NCBI RefSeq assembly: GCF_040549485.1
Contig: NZ_JBEPTK010000015.1
Coordinates: 1-64,000, forward strand
DNA: 64,000 bases
Source of the DNA: Constrictibacter sp. MBR-5
GTDB lineage: Bacteria; Pseudomonadota; Alphaproteobacteria; JAJUGE01
Direction: 5' to 3'
Part shown: positions 56,659-64,000 of the stretch, in pieces
Numbering within the stretch: position 1 is the first letter of the stretch
Layout of the letters: the number at the start of each line of letters is the position of its first letter
Notes under the pieces: model-generated
Databases searched by the model: none
Told to the model about the DNA's origin: nothing
Seen by the model: the letters and a program-made list of their open reading frames with translations, nothing else
Position numbers and translations under genes: made by a program

Positions 56659-56781
56659 AACGGTGTCCAACTGTCGCGAAACGGTCGCTACATGTTTGAG
56701 TGACCGCGTCGCCCGTCATCTCCTCTCGCCAGGGCGGTCGCCCTGCACATTTTGCCCCGGCAACCTTCATCGGCAGGTCAC

Positions 56782-57522
56782 GTGAGCAAGTTTTCCGCGC
56801 GGGCGTCGCGCATGGTGCATGCGGTTGCAGTGGCGATTGGGCTGTTGATCGCCGGCTTTTCCGTCTCCCCCGAGCCTGCCTTCGCAGGTGGATGGCGAAG
56901 TGTGACCCAGCCGCCGCCGACCGACAGGATCGAGGCGCAGGCGCAGCCGGCAGCCCCGCATGTCCGGATGGAGGCGCCGCCCGCAAGACGGCGACACCGG
57001 GATTTCGATTACGGCTTCACCATGTATGCGGGCAAGTCCGCCACGAGCAATTTCACGTCTCTGTTCTACGCGCCGTGGAACGTCGAGTTCGAGGACACGC
57101 ACTTGCTGGCCATTGCCGGATCGAAACGGCTTGGAACCATCTGGTGGGACATCGACGTCGATGTGGAACTGAACGCGGCCAAGCGCTTCGGCGACGACGA
57201 TGCCTGGGAGTTCGCCACAACGCTCTTCTTCCGCTACGACGATTTCCCTTGGAACGACGTCGTCTATACGACCCTGGGCGTAGGGGTAGGGCCGTCCTAC
57301 GCCACCCACATCTCGGATACGGAGAAGACGAAGGCGGGCAATGGTGACAAGGGCTCGAAGTTCCTGAATGCTTTCATTCCGGAACTGACCGTATCCGATC
57401 CCGACCTTCCCGAACTCGCCTATGTGTTCCGTATCCACCATCGCTCGGGCGTGTTCGGCCTCATCAACGGCGTCAGCGGCGGGTCCAACTTCATTTCATT
57501 CGGCACCCGCTTTCGTTTCTGA
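56782..57522 (+). CDS. outer-membrane barrel protein, PagL-like (possible lipid A 3-O-deacylase)
   Basis: A 246-residue exported protein with a signal peptide ending near EPAFAGG. The mature part is strand-rich and finishes with an aromatic FGTRFRF strand, as outer-membrane barrels do. Near the C-terminus, VFRIHHRSGVFGLINGV contains a His-x-Ser pair followed by SGGSNFI, the arrangement that in PagL deacylases holds the catalytic His and Ser. Start GTG 56782 has GGCAGG upstream; ATG 56812 is possible. It diverges from aasR. The enzyme role is a motif-level inference; it could also be a structural barrel. Confidence 0.6.
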   Translation: MSKFSARASRMVHAVAVAIGLLIAGFSVSPEPAFAGGWRSVTQPPPTDRIEAQAQPAAPHVRMEAPPARRRHRDFDYGFTMYAGKSATSNFTSLFYAPWNVEFEDTHLLAIAGSKRLGTIWWDIDVDVELNAAKRFGDDDAWEFATTLFFRYDDFPWNDVVYTTLGVGVGPSYATHISDTEKTKAGNGDKGSKFLNAFIPELTVSDPDLPELAYVFRIHHRSGVFGLINGVSGGSNFISFGTRFRF

Positions 57523-57576
57523 CGGCCATCCCATCGCCTATATTGCGGACACCTCAACGCCGCCCGGATCGACGTC

Positions 57577-58620
57577 ATGACTTCCTGGCTACACGCTCCA
57601 GCCATCGCCAAGGCCTGCACCATCGTCGGTGAGGTGGCGCAGGCGCACGATGGCAGCCTTGGCGCGGCACACGCATACATCGATGCGATCGCCGCCGCGG
57701 GGGCGGACGCGGTCAAGTTCCAGACCCATATCGCCGAGGCGGAGAGCACCGCCGCGGAGCCATGGCGCAAACGCTTCAGCCCGCAGGACGAGACCCGGCT
57801 CGACTACTGGCGCCGCATGGAATTCACGGAGCCTCAGTGGGAGGGACTTCGGCGCCATGCCGCCGAGAAGGGGCTGCTCTTTCTCAGTTCGCCTTTCTCG
57901 ATGGAGGCGTTCCACCTCCTGCGGCGGGTCGGAGTCGCCGGATGGAAGATCGCCTCGGGCGAGATCACGAATACCGAACTGGTCGATGCGGCCGCGGCGA
58001 CGGGCCAGCCGGTGATCCTCTCGACCGGCATGAGCGGCTTGGCGGAGGTCGACGCCGTCGTCGAGCGCGTCCGCCGGTCCGGGGCACCGCTGGCGGTCCT
58101 GCAATGCACGACGATGTACCCGACCCCCGCCGAAGCCGTCGGAATCAACGCCTTGCCCGTCTTCCGCGAGCGCTATGGCTGCGCGGTCGGCTTGTCTGAT
58201 CATTCCGCCACCATCTATCCGGCCGTCGCGGCGGCGATGCTGGACGTCGAGATGGTCGAAGTGCACGTGGCCTTGTCGCGCGACAGTTTCGGGCCCGACG
58301 TGGTCGCATCCGTGACGCCGGCGGAGTTGCGGCAACTGGTCGACGGCGTGCGCTTCGTCGAGCGCATGCGCTCGGCGCCCGTCGATCGCAGCGAACCGCT
58401 CGCCGTGGCCGCGCCGCTGCGCGAGATATTCATGAAGAGCATCGTGGCAGCCCGCGACTTGCCGGTCGGGACGCTCCTCCGGCGCGAGGATCTCGCCTTG
58501 AAGAAGCCGGGGAACGGTCTTCCGGCGGCAGCGCTTGAGGCGGTGGTCGGACGCCGGCTCGCCCGGGCGCTGGCCCGCGACGAGCAGGTCGCGCATCGTG
58601 ACCTGGAGGAATCCGCATGA
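57577..58620 (+). CDS. neuB: N-acetylneuraminate/legionaminate synthase (NeuB-like)
   Basis: NeuB condenses phosphoenolpyruvate with an N-acetylated sugar to give a nine-carbon sialic-acid-type sugar. The 347-residue protein has the TIM-barrel (IVGEVAQAHDGSLGAAHAYI at the start, GADAVKFQTH, WKIASGEITNTELVDAAA, VILSTGMSGLAEVD, YPTPAEAVGINAL) and the C-terminal antifreeze-like SAF domain (RDLPVGTLLRREDLALKKPGNGL). Whether the product is N-acetylneuraminate, legionaminate or pseudaminate cannot be said. It overlaps neuC by four bases. Confidence 0.92.
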   Translation: MTSWLHAPAIAKACTIVGEVAQAHDGSLGAAHAYIDAIAAAGADAVKFQTHIAEAESTAAEPWRKRFSPQDETRLDYWRRMEFTEPQWEGLRRHAAEKGLLFLSSPFSMEAFHLLRRVGVAGWKIASGEITNTELVDAAAATGQPVILSTGMSGLAEVDAVVERVRRSGAPLAVLQCTTMYPTPAEAVGINALPVFRERYGCAVGLSDHSATIYPAVAAAMLDVEMVEVHVALSRDSFGPDVVASVTPAELRQLVDGVRFVERMRSAPVDRSEPLAVAAPLREIFMKSIVAARDLPVGTLLRREDLALKKPGNGLPAAALEAVVGRRLARALARDEQVAHRDLEESA

Positions 58621-59768
58621 GCCGCAAGATCTGCGTCGTCGTCACGGCGCGCCCCAGCTACGCCCGGATCCGCACGGCCCTGACGGCGATCCGGAACCAT
58701 CCTGATCTCGAGTTGCAGCTGGTCGTCGCCGCCTCCGCCCTGCTCGACCGCTACGGCAATGCCGACAAGGTCATGGAAAGGGAAGGTTTCCGTATCGACC
58801 GGCGCGTCTACATGATTCTCGACGGGGAGAATCTGGTGACGTCGGCGAAGTCGACCGGCCTCGGCCTCGCCGAACTGGCGACAGTCTTCGACGACCTGAA
58901 GCCGGACGCGGTTGTCACCATCGCCGACCGGTTCGAAACCATGGCGACCGCCGTCTCGGCCGCATACATGAACATCCCCCTGGTGCACGTTCAGGGCGGC
59001 GAGGTGACCGGGTCGATCGACGAGAAGGTCCGCCACGCCATCACGAAGCTCGCTGACCTGCATCTGGTCTGCTCCGAAAATGCTCGGCAGCGGGTGATCA
59101 GGCTCGGGGAGCAGCCGGACGCCGTGTATCTCACCGGCTGCCCATCGATCGACCTTGCAAAGCAGGCGATCGCACAGCCGGTGGCGCTTCACGACGCGGA
59201 GACCTTCGGCGGCGTCGGCGGCCACGTCGATTTGACGAAGGACTATATCGTCGTCCTGCAGCACCCCGTGACCACCGAGCATGACCGATCGCGCGCCCAC
59301 ATCGAGGAAACCCTGCACGCGGTGGCCGACTGCGGCATTCCGGCGGTCTGGTTCTGGCCGAACGTCGACGCCGGTTCCGACGGCACCTCGCGCGGCATCC
59401 GCGCCTTCCGTGAGCACCATGCGCTGCCGCACGTCCATTTCTTCAAGAACCTGCCTCCCGAGGATTTCGTGCGGCTCGTCCACAACAGCCGCTGCATCGT
59501 CGGGAACTCCAGCATGGCGATCCGCGAGGCATCGTGGCTCGGGGCGCCCGCCGTGAACATCGGTAATCGTCAGGCCGATCGCGATCGCGGGCGCAACGTC
59601 GTGGACGTGCCCTATGACCGCCAAGCGATCCTCGCCGCGATCAGGAGCCAAGCGGCACGCGGCCGTCTGGAGAGCGATCCCGTCTACGGCAGCGGCGACG
59701 CCGGGGTGCGCATCGCAGAGGTTCTGGCTAAGGCGCCGCTGCGGATCGAGAAGCGCCTGACGTTCTGA
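58617..59768 (+). CDS. neuC: UDP-N-acetylglucosamine 2-epimerase, hydrolysing (NeuC-like)
   Basis: A 383-residue hydrolysing UDP-HexNAc 2-epimerase supplying N-acetylmannosamine-type sugar for NeuB. Signature parts: VVVTARPSYARIRTALTAI, TIADRFETMATAVSAAYMNIPLVHVQGGEVTGSIDEKVRHAITKLADLHL, and NSSMAIREASWLGAPAVNIGNRQ. It resembles the legionaminate-pathway LegG/NeuC branch. It overlaps neuB (ATGA) and a GT8-like gene follows 77 bases on. The CMP-sugar synthetase NeuA is not in the window, so the pathway is incomplete here. Confidence 0.92.
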   Translation: MSRKICVVVTARPSYARIRTALTAIRNHPDLELQLVVAASALLDRYGNADKVMEREGFRIDRRVYMILDGENLVTSAKSTGLGLAELATVFDDLKPDAVVTIADRFETMATAVSAAYMNIPLVHVQGGEVTGSIDEKVRHAITKLADLHLVCSENARQRVIRLGEQPDAVYLTGCPSIDLAKQAIAQPVALHDAETFGGVGGHVDLTKDYIVVLQHPVTTEHDRSRAHIEETLHAVADCGIPAVWFWPNVDAGSDGTSRGIRAFREHHALPHVHFFKNLPPEDFVRLVHNSRCIVGNSSMAIREASWLGAPAVNIGNRQADRDRGRNVVDVPYDRQAILAAIRSQAARGRLESDPVYGSGDAGVRIAEVLAKAPLRIEKRLTF

Positions 59769-59845
59769 CGCGCGGCATTTTGGCGCTTGAGTGCGCCGTC
59801 GCCGATGCACAACATCGGCGGATCCCGAACGAGGAGATTGGGACG

Positions 59846-60754
59846 ATGAAGCCGACAGTCTTCGTCCACACCAACGATCGGCAGATGGTCGGTGCGATCG
59901 TTTCGGCGCATTCGCTGCGCCGCAATGCGCGTGATCCCGACGCGTTCGACGTCCGGATCATCCGCCAGGAGGACTACCCGTTCTTCCGGGCGCGCGAGGG
60001 GCAGTCCTTCCTGCGCGCCGGGGGAACCCGCGTCTGGCACAACGACGACCTGCAGTCCTTCACGCCGCTGCGTTTCATGCCGCCGGAACTCATGGGCTAC
60101 GAGGGCCGCGCGGTGGTCATCGATCCGGACGTGTTCGCCGTCGGCGACATCGGCGAGCTGCTCGCCCGCGACATGCAGGGCAAGGCGATGATGTGCCGCG
60201 CCCGCCCCGGCCACAATCGCCGTGCCGAATATCTCGCCTCCAGCGTGATGCTGCTCGACTGCGCCAAGCTGAGGCACTGGCGCTGCGAGGAGCAGTTCGG
60301 CGAGATGTTCGCGATGCAGCGCGACTACGAACTCTGGATCTCGCTGGAGTCGGAGCCACGCGAGAATATCGGCCTGTTCGAGGAGCAGTGGAATCACTTC
60401 GACCGGCTCGAACCGGAAACGAAGCTGATCCACAACACCAAGCGCCGCACGCAGCCGTGGAAGACCGGCCTGCCGGTCGACTTCACCATCCGCGACCGGA
60501 TGATCGGCGGCGTACTGCCGACGCGATGGATCTACACGGCCGACGCGCTGCTCCGCGGCGAGCCGGCGGGCGGACTGTACCGGCGGCATCCGGATCCGCG
60601 CCAGGAGGCCTTCTTCTACGGCCTCGTTCGGGAGTGCCTCGACCAGGGCCTCCTCACCGAGGCTTTCCTGCGCGAGGAGATGCGGCGCAACCACATCCGT
60701 CACGACTCTCTCGAACTGGTCGAGCGGGCCGGGGGCGGCGCCATCGCCGCCTGA
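59846..60754 (+). CDS. GT8-like glycosyltransferase
   Basis: A 302-residue protein with a GT-A-type N-terminal domain: TVFVHTNDRQMVGAIVSAHSLRRNA is a GT8-like nucleotide-sugar-binding start, and VVIDPDVFAVGDIGELLARDMQGK has Asp-Pro-Asp where the metal-binding DxD stands in family GT8, followed by the usual 'v-DI-eL' pattern. SVMLLDCAKLRHW also fits. No signal peptide, so cytosolic. Start 59846 has GAGGAG upstream. It follows neuBC on the same strand and may add a sugar to the surface glycan made by this cluster; donor and acceptor are unknown. Confidence 0.72.
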   Translation: MKPTVFVHTNDRQMVGAIVSAHSLRRNARDPDAFDVRIIRQEDYPFFRAREGQSFLRAGGTRVWHNDDLQSFTPLRFMPPELMGYEGRAVVIDPDVFAVGDIGELLARDMQGKAMMCRARPGHNRRAEYLASSVMLLDCAKLRHWRCEEQFGEMFAMQRDYELWISLESEPRENIGLFEEQWNHFDRLEPETKLIHNTKRRTQPWKTGLPVDFTIRDRMIGGVLPTRWIYTADALLRGEPAGGLYRRHPDPRQEAFFYGLVRECLDQGLLTEAFLREEMRRNHIRHDSLELVERAGGGAIAA

Positions 60755-60769
60755 TCGCGGCGGCCGGAC

Positions 60770-61558
60770 TTAGCGGCCGGGGAAGTCCGGCTTGCGGCGC
60801 TCCAGCCAAGCGTCGTGACCCTCGGCCTTGTCCTCTGTCAGAGTGAGGGCCAGAAAGCGGTAGACGTCGATCAGTGCCGCGTCGCCGACGTTGGGGATGT
60901 CCATGCCGCGGTTCAGCGACTCCTTCACCATCCGCGTCGCCAGCGGCGATTGCGCGGCGATGTGGTCCGCGACCGCCATCGCCCGGTCCAGGATCTCGGC
61001 GTGCGGCACGAGCCACTGCGCGAGGCCGATGCGGTAGGCCTCCTCCGCGTCGAGCGGGAAGCCAAGCGACAGGCGCATCGCCAGGCCCTTGCCCACCCAG
61101 CGCGCGAGCCGGACAGGACCGCCATAGGCCGGCATGATGCCGAGATTGGCTTGTGGCAGGCGCCACTCCGCCTTGTCCGACGCGACGATCAGGTCGCAGC
61201 AGAAGGTGACGATGCAGCCGATCCCGATGGCATAGCCGTTGACGGCGGCCACGATCGGCTTCGGAAAGTCGGTCAGCAGGTTGGCGACGAATTTCCGCCA
61301 GCGCGGCACGTCCTTGATCAGTTCGCCGGCGGATTCGATCGTGTGCGTGCGCGGATCCTTCAGATCCGCGCCGGCCGAGAAGGCTCCGCCGGCGGGGTCG
61401 CCCGTGAGGACGACGCAGCGTATGCCGTCGTCCTCCTCCATCTCGTTGAAGATCCGGCGCAGTTCCTCGTCGAAGGCGCCGCACCAGGCGTTGCGTGCTT
61501 CGGGACGGCTCAGCGTGACGAGGCCGACATGGCCGCGCTTCTCGAACAGGACAGGCAT
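60770..61558 (-). CDS. enoyl-CoA hydratase/isomerase family protein
   Basis: A 262-residue crotonase-fold protein. The oxyanion segment is FSAGADLKDPRTH (about residues 60-72) and the second glycine-rich motif is NGYAIGIGCIVTFCCDLIVAS. The catalytic positions differ from standard hydratases: the first site reads GIGCIVTF instead of GGGxEL and the second RLPQANLGIMPAYGG has Gln instead of Glu. It may therefore be a hydrolase, decarboxylase-like or isomerase member, not a plain hydratase. Start 61558 follows CCGGAG. It is 15 bases from the end of the GT8-like gene and convergent with it. Confidence 0.82.
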   Translation of the reverse strand: MPVLFEKRGHVGLVTLSRPEARNAWCGAFDEELRRIFNEMEEDDGIRCVVLTGDPAGGAFSAGADLKDPRTHTIESAGELIKDVPRWRKFVANLLTDFPKPIVAAVNGYAIGIGCIVTFCCDLIVASDKAEWRLPQANLGIMPAYGGPVRLARWVGKGLAMRLSLGFPLDAEEAYRIGLAQWLVPHAEILDRAMAVADHIAAQSPLATRMVKESLNRGMDIPNVGDAALIDVYRFLALTLTEDKAEGHDAWLERRKPDFPGR

Positions 61559-61587
61559 GATGCCGGCTCCGGTAAAGGATTGCGGCG

Positions 61588-63180
61588 TCAGGTCGCCGTC
61601 GGGTGGAACTGAAACATCCAGGTCTCGGTGAGCGGCTTGCCGTCGAGGGCGATGTAGCCGCGCAGTTCGACCGGATCGGTGCCGAGTGCGGTCAGGTCGA
61701 ACTGCATGCGCCAGCGGTCCGTGCGCGGGATCGGCTCGGCAAACATGTAGGACAGGTCGCCGCGTGAGGCCGACACCACGGGTTTCGGCTCGGCGCCCTT
61801 CGGCAGGTTCTGCAATACCTCGCCGGCGAACTCGACGACGAACTTGCGCAGGCCCTGCGGTCGCGGCTTGCCGGGCTCGCCGCCGCGGCCGATCCGGGTC
61901 GCGACGCATTGCGCAACGGTCTTGGCCGGATAGGGCTCGTCCGCGAACCAGTGCAGGCGATAGCGCATGTCGAAAGATGTGCCTGCCGCCGCCGGCTTCT
62001 GCGGCACCCAGAAGGCCACGATGTTGTCGTGGATCTCGTCGTCGGTCGGAATCTCGACGAGTTGCACCGCGCCCTTGCCCCAGGAGCCGAGCGGCTCCAC
62101 CCAGAGGCTCGGCCGCAGGTCGTAGTTCACGCCGTCGAGATAGTGTTCGAACGACCGGTCGCGCTGCAGCAGGCCGAAGCCGCGCGGGTCTTCGTCGACG
62201 AAGCTGGAGGTGATCACCCGCTTCGGGTTGTTCAGCGGTCGCCAGATGCGCTCGCCGCCGCCGGTCCACAGGGCGAGGCCGTCGGAATCGTGGATCTCCG
62301 GCCGCCAGTCGATCATCTGCGGTCGGTCGTATTCGCCGTACCAGAACATCGACGTCAGCGGCGCGATGCCGAAACGATGGACGTCCTCGCGCAGGAACAG
62401 GCGTGCCTCGATGTCCATGACCACGCCGGTCGTGCGTCGGATCTCGAAGCGGTAGGCGCCCGACAGGCTCGGGCCGTCGAGCAGGGCGTGGACGATGCAC
62501 GGGCTGTCCGGCGCCGGTGCGCTCTGGATCCAGAAGGCGACGAAGTCCGGGAATTCCTCGGGCTCGGGGGCCGCCACGTCGATTGCGATACCGCGAGCGG
62601 AGAGGCCGTACTGGCCGAGGTCGCCGATCGCGCGGAAGTAGGATGCGCCGAGGAAGGCGAGCCAGTCCTGCGTCCTCCAGTCCGTACGGCTGTTCGCTTC
62701 GTGGAAGCGGAAGCCGGCGAAGCCGGAATCGGACGGCAGCTTCCTGGCGATGCTGTCGCCCGGCATGCTGAAATAGTCCGGCGAATAGAGCACCTCGCGG
62801 GACTGGCCGTCCTGCACGAGGTGCATCTTCACCGACTTCTGAAAGTACATACCGAGGTGGAAGAAGGCGACCGGATAGACGCCGCCTGGCCCCTCGGCGA
62901 AGGGCGCCATGTCGTTGCGGAAGCGAATCTTGCCGTGCGCCTCGTAGTCGATCGCAGCCGTGACCTTCGGGGCCGGACGATAGGGTTCCGCGTAAGGCCT
63001 TCCGGCCCGCTCCAGCGCCATCTTGGTCAAGGCGTCGAAGCTGAACGGTTCGGCCGGGGCGAGCTTGAGACCAGCCTTCTGGGCCATGGCGAAATCCGCG
63101 GTTCCGAGGAACGGCAGGAGTGCTGCACCCGTCGCTGCGGCGCGGAGAACCGAGCGTCGGCTCGGACCAGTCGTCGGCAT
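61588..63180 (-). CDS. opgD: glucan biosynthesis protein OpgD/OpgG (MdoD/MdoG)
   Basis: A 530-residue periplasmic protein of the osmoregulated periplasmic glucan family. The N-terminus SRRSVLRAAATGAALLPFLG is a twin-arginine signal, as in OpgD. The N-terminal domain carries FRFHEANSRTDWRTQDWLAFLGASYFRAIGD-type sequence, and the C-terminal part GERIWRPLNNPKRVITSSF, DYEARLFLRED-like IEARLFLRED and NYDLRPSLWVEP. It branches or trims beta-glucan chains as they leave the cell. The polymerase OpgH is not in the window. Start 63180. Confidence 0.9.
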   Translation of the reverse strand: MPTTGPSRRSVLRAAATGAALLPFLGTADFAMAQKAGLKLAPAEPFSFDALTKMALERAGRPYAEPYRPAPKVTAAIDYEAHGKIRFRNDMAPFAEGPGGVYPVAFFHLGMYFQKSVKMHLVQDGQSREVLYSPDYFSMPGDSIARKLPSDSGFAGFRFHEANSRTDWRTQDWLAFLGASYFRAIGDLGQYGLSARGIAIDVAAPEPEEFPDFVAFWIQSAPAPDSPCIVHALLDGPSLSGAYRFEIRRTTGVVMDIEARLFLREDVHRFGIAPLTSMFWYGEYDRPQMIDWRPEIHDSDGLALWTGGGERIWRPLNNPKRVITSSFVDEDPRGFGLLQRDRSFEHYLDGVNYDLRPSLWVEPLGSWGKGAVQLVEIPTDDEIHDNIVAFWVPQKPAAAGTSFDMRYRLHWFADEPYPAKTVAQCVATRIGRGGEPGKPRPQGLRKFVVEFAGEVLQNLPKGAEPKPVVSASRGDLSYMFAEPIPRTDRWRMQFDLTALGTDPVELRGYIALDGKPLTETWMFQFHPTAT

Positions 63181-63369
63181 GTTCACCACGGATGGCGGTT
63201 CACGTTCCGACGCAGATGCCACACGGCCCCGCTCGATGCAAGGCAACCCGCCGCTTCCCTGAGCGTGCCAGTGCCCTATAGTGAACCGGAGGCCGGTTTC
63301 GTCGCCGCACGAGGCCGCCCGTACGCACCTCGCTCTTCTTTCCACATCATGTGAGACGGCTGCCAATCA

Positions 63370-63660
63370 ATGAAGAAACGCGCGCGTCCCGTGCCGCCCT
63401 CGCTGCCGCAGATGATGATGGAGCTCTCGCTCGCCTCGTGGGAGACGATCGCCCACCGAAGCCTGATGATGATGCAGGGACGCTGCTCGCCCGACGAGTA
63501 TGCGCGCATGGTCGGTGAGAAGGCGCAGGCGGTCCAGGCGTCGATGCTGGCGCTCGCCTCGCCGGCGGCGGTGGCCATGGACGTCGCCGCCGCGACCGCC
63601 GTCCTGGCGCCGTGGCATAAGGGCGCCAGCGCCAACGCGAAGCGGCTCCGCCGGAAGTAG
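63370..63660 (+). CDS. 96-residue helical protein, possibly phasin-like
   Basis: A small protein that is mostly helix: basic N-terminus (MKKRARPVPPSLP), then MELSLASWETIAHRSLMMMQGRCSPDEYARMVGEKAQAVQASM and an Ala-rich amphipathic helix ending in a basic tail. The SxASxxTIxxR-like sequence recalls proteins that coat polyhydroxyalkanoate granules, and an acetyl-CoA acetyltransferase gene follows 109 bases on. The assignment is speculative; a plain 'conserved hypothetical' is the safe label. Confidence 0.6.
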   Translation: MKKRARPVPPSLPQMMMELSLASWETIAHRSLMMMQGRCSPDEYARMVGEKAQAVQASMLALASPAAVAMDVAAATAVLAPWHKGASANAKRLRRK

Positions 63661-63769
63661 ACGCGCCGGCCGCGGCGACCGGGCGTCCTTGCCCGCGCCT
63701 CACGGCCGCACTAGCGTTCCCCCTGCCACCGCCCACCACCGCCACGGCCAACGAGCGGAGAAGAAGCAG

Positions 63770-64000
63770 ATGAGGGAAGCAGTCATCGTCGCCACGGCAC
63801 GCACGCCGATCGGCAAGGCCTATCGCGGCGCCTTCAACAATCTCGAGGGCCCCACCATGGGCGGCATCGCCGCCAAGGCGGCGTTGCAGCGCGCGCAGCT
63901 GGATCCGGCCGAGGTCGACGACGTCATCATGGGTGCCGCCCTGCAGCAGGGCTCGACCGGCTACAATGTCGGCCGCCAGATCGCCATCGCCGCCGGCATG
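63770..64000 (+). CDS. acetyl-CoA acetyltransferase (thiolase), N-terminal part
   Basis: The first 77 codons of a thiolase, running off the right edge. REAVIVATARTPIGKAYRGAFN is the family start, then PTMGGIAAKAALQRAQLDPAEVDDVIMGAALQQGSTGYNVGRQIAIAAG. The reactive-cysteine region lies beyond the window, so the subgroup (biosynthetic or degradative) cannot be fixed. GCGGAGAAGAAG lies upstream of the ATG. Thiolase condenses two acetyl-CoA or cleaves 3-ketoacyl-CoA. Confidence 0.9.
   Translation, partial: MREAVIVATARTPIGKAYRGAFNNLEGPTMGGIAAKAALQRAQLDPAEVDDVIMGAALQQGSTGYNVGRQIAIAAGM

Overview
The window is GC-rich (roughly two thirds G+C by eye), densely coding and uses ATG/GTG/TTG starts with GGAGG-type ribosome binding sites. 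Gene content (mdh-sucC-sucD-sucA order, TAXI-type TRAP binding protein, single-chain methylmalonyl-CoA mutase, HWE/HisKA_2 kinase, Tad-like proteins, a ROSE-type heat-shock leader, bacterial ceramide genes) points to a free-living alphaproteobacterium, probably of the Rhodospirillales kind; the order is an inference. The first kilobase is different in base and codon use and carries the end of an IS630-type transposase joined to the 3' part of an unknown gene, so it looks like the edge of an accessory region.

Layout. 1-1050: insertion-sequence end and disrupted accessory gene. 1051-2372: LysE exporter and PlsY. 2880-8672: a minus-strand run for sugar or aldehyde oxidation (SMP-30 lactonase, EamA exporter, SDR, aldo/keto reductase, medium-chain reductase) diverging from an orphan sugar-binding-like protein. 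8739-14028: lipoprotein esterase, DUF488, MFS transporter, BadH-like dehydrogenase with an enoyl-CoA hydratase, DUF2927 protein. 14303-15434: small heat-shock protein behind a probable RNA thermometer, DUF3237 protein. 15552-21787: TCA genes mdh, sucC, sucD, sucA. 21847-26755: EamA transporter, TrkH potassium channel, Hsp33, a tiny membrane protein and a TAXI binding protein. 26943-29067: three Tad-like pseudopilin/TadG genes. 29084-34081: propionate handling (methylmalonyl-CoA mutase, biotin transporter BioY, propionyl-CoA synthetase). 34377-37165: tandem pair of flavin-dependent monooxygenases. 37181-40611: complete dTDP-L-rhamnose set rfbC-B-D-A, with a divergent ABC exporter. 42663-51045: amidase, tRNA-Arg, lipoprotein, gpt, enolase-superfamily enzyme, sensor kinase, SodC, alcohol dehydrogenase, carboxymuconolactone-decarboxylase-like protein.

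The most interesting part is 51118-57522. A minus-strand operon, aasR-cerR-acpR-spt, encodes four of the five proteins known to make ceramide in Caulobacter: an acyl-ACP synthetase, a ketone reductase, a dedicated acyl carrier protein and serine palmitoyltransferase. It is bracketed by an LpxR-like lipid A 3'-O-deacylase on one side and a PagL-like outer-membrane barrel on the other, so sphingolipid synthesis and lipid A trimming appear to sit in one envelope-remodelling locus. Downstream follow neuB and neuC for a nonulosonic acid and a GT8-like glycosyltransferase, then enoyl-CoA hydratase, a Tat-exported OpgD/OpgG glucan protein, a small helical protein and the start of an acetyl-CoA acetyltransferase. 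With the rhamnose cluster, about a sixth of the window is devoted to the cell surface. No CRISPR array, prophage or rRNA gene was seen.
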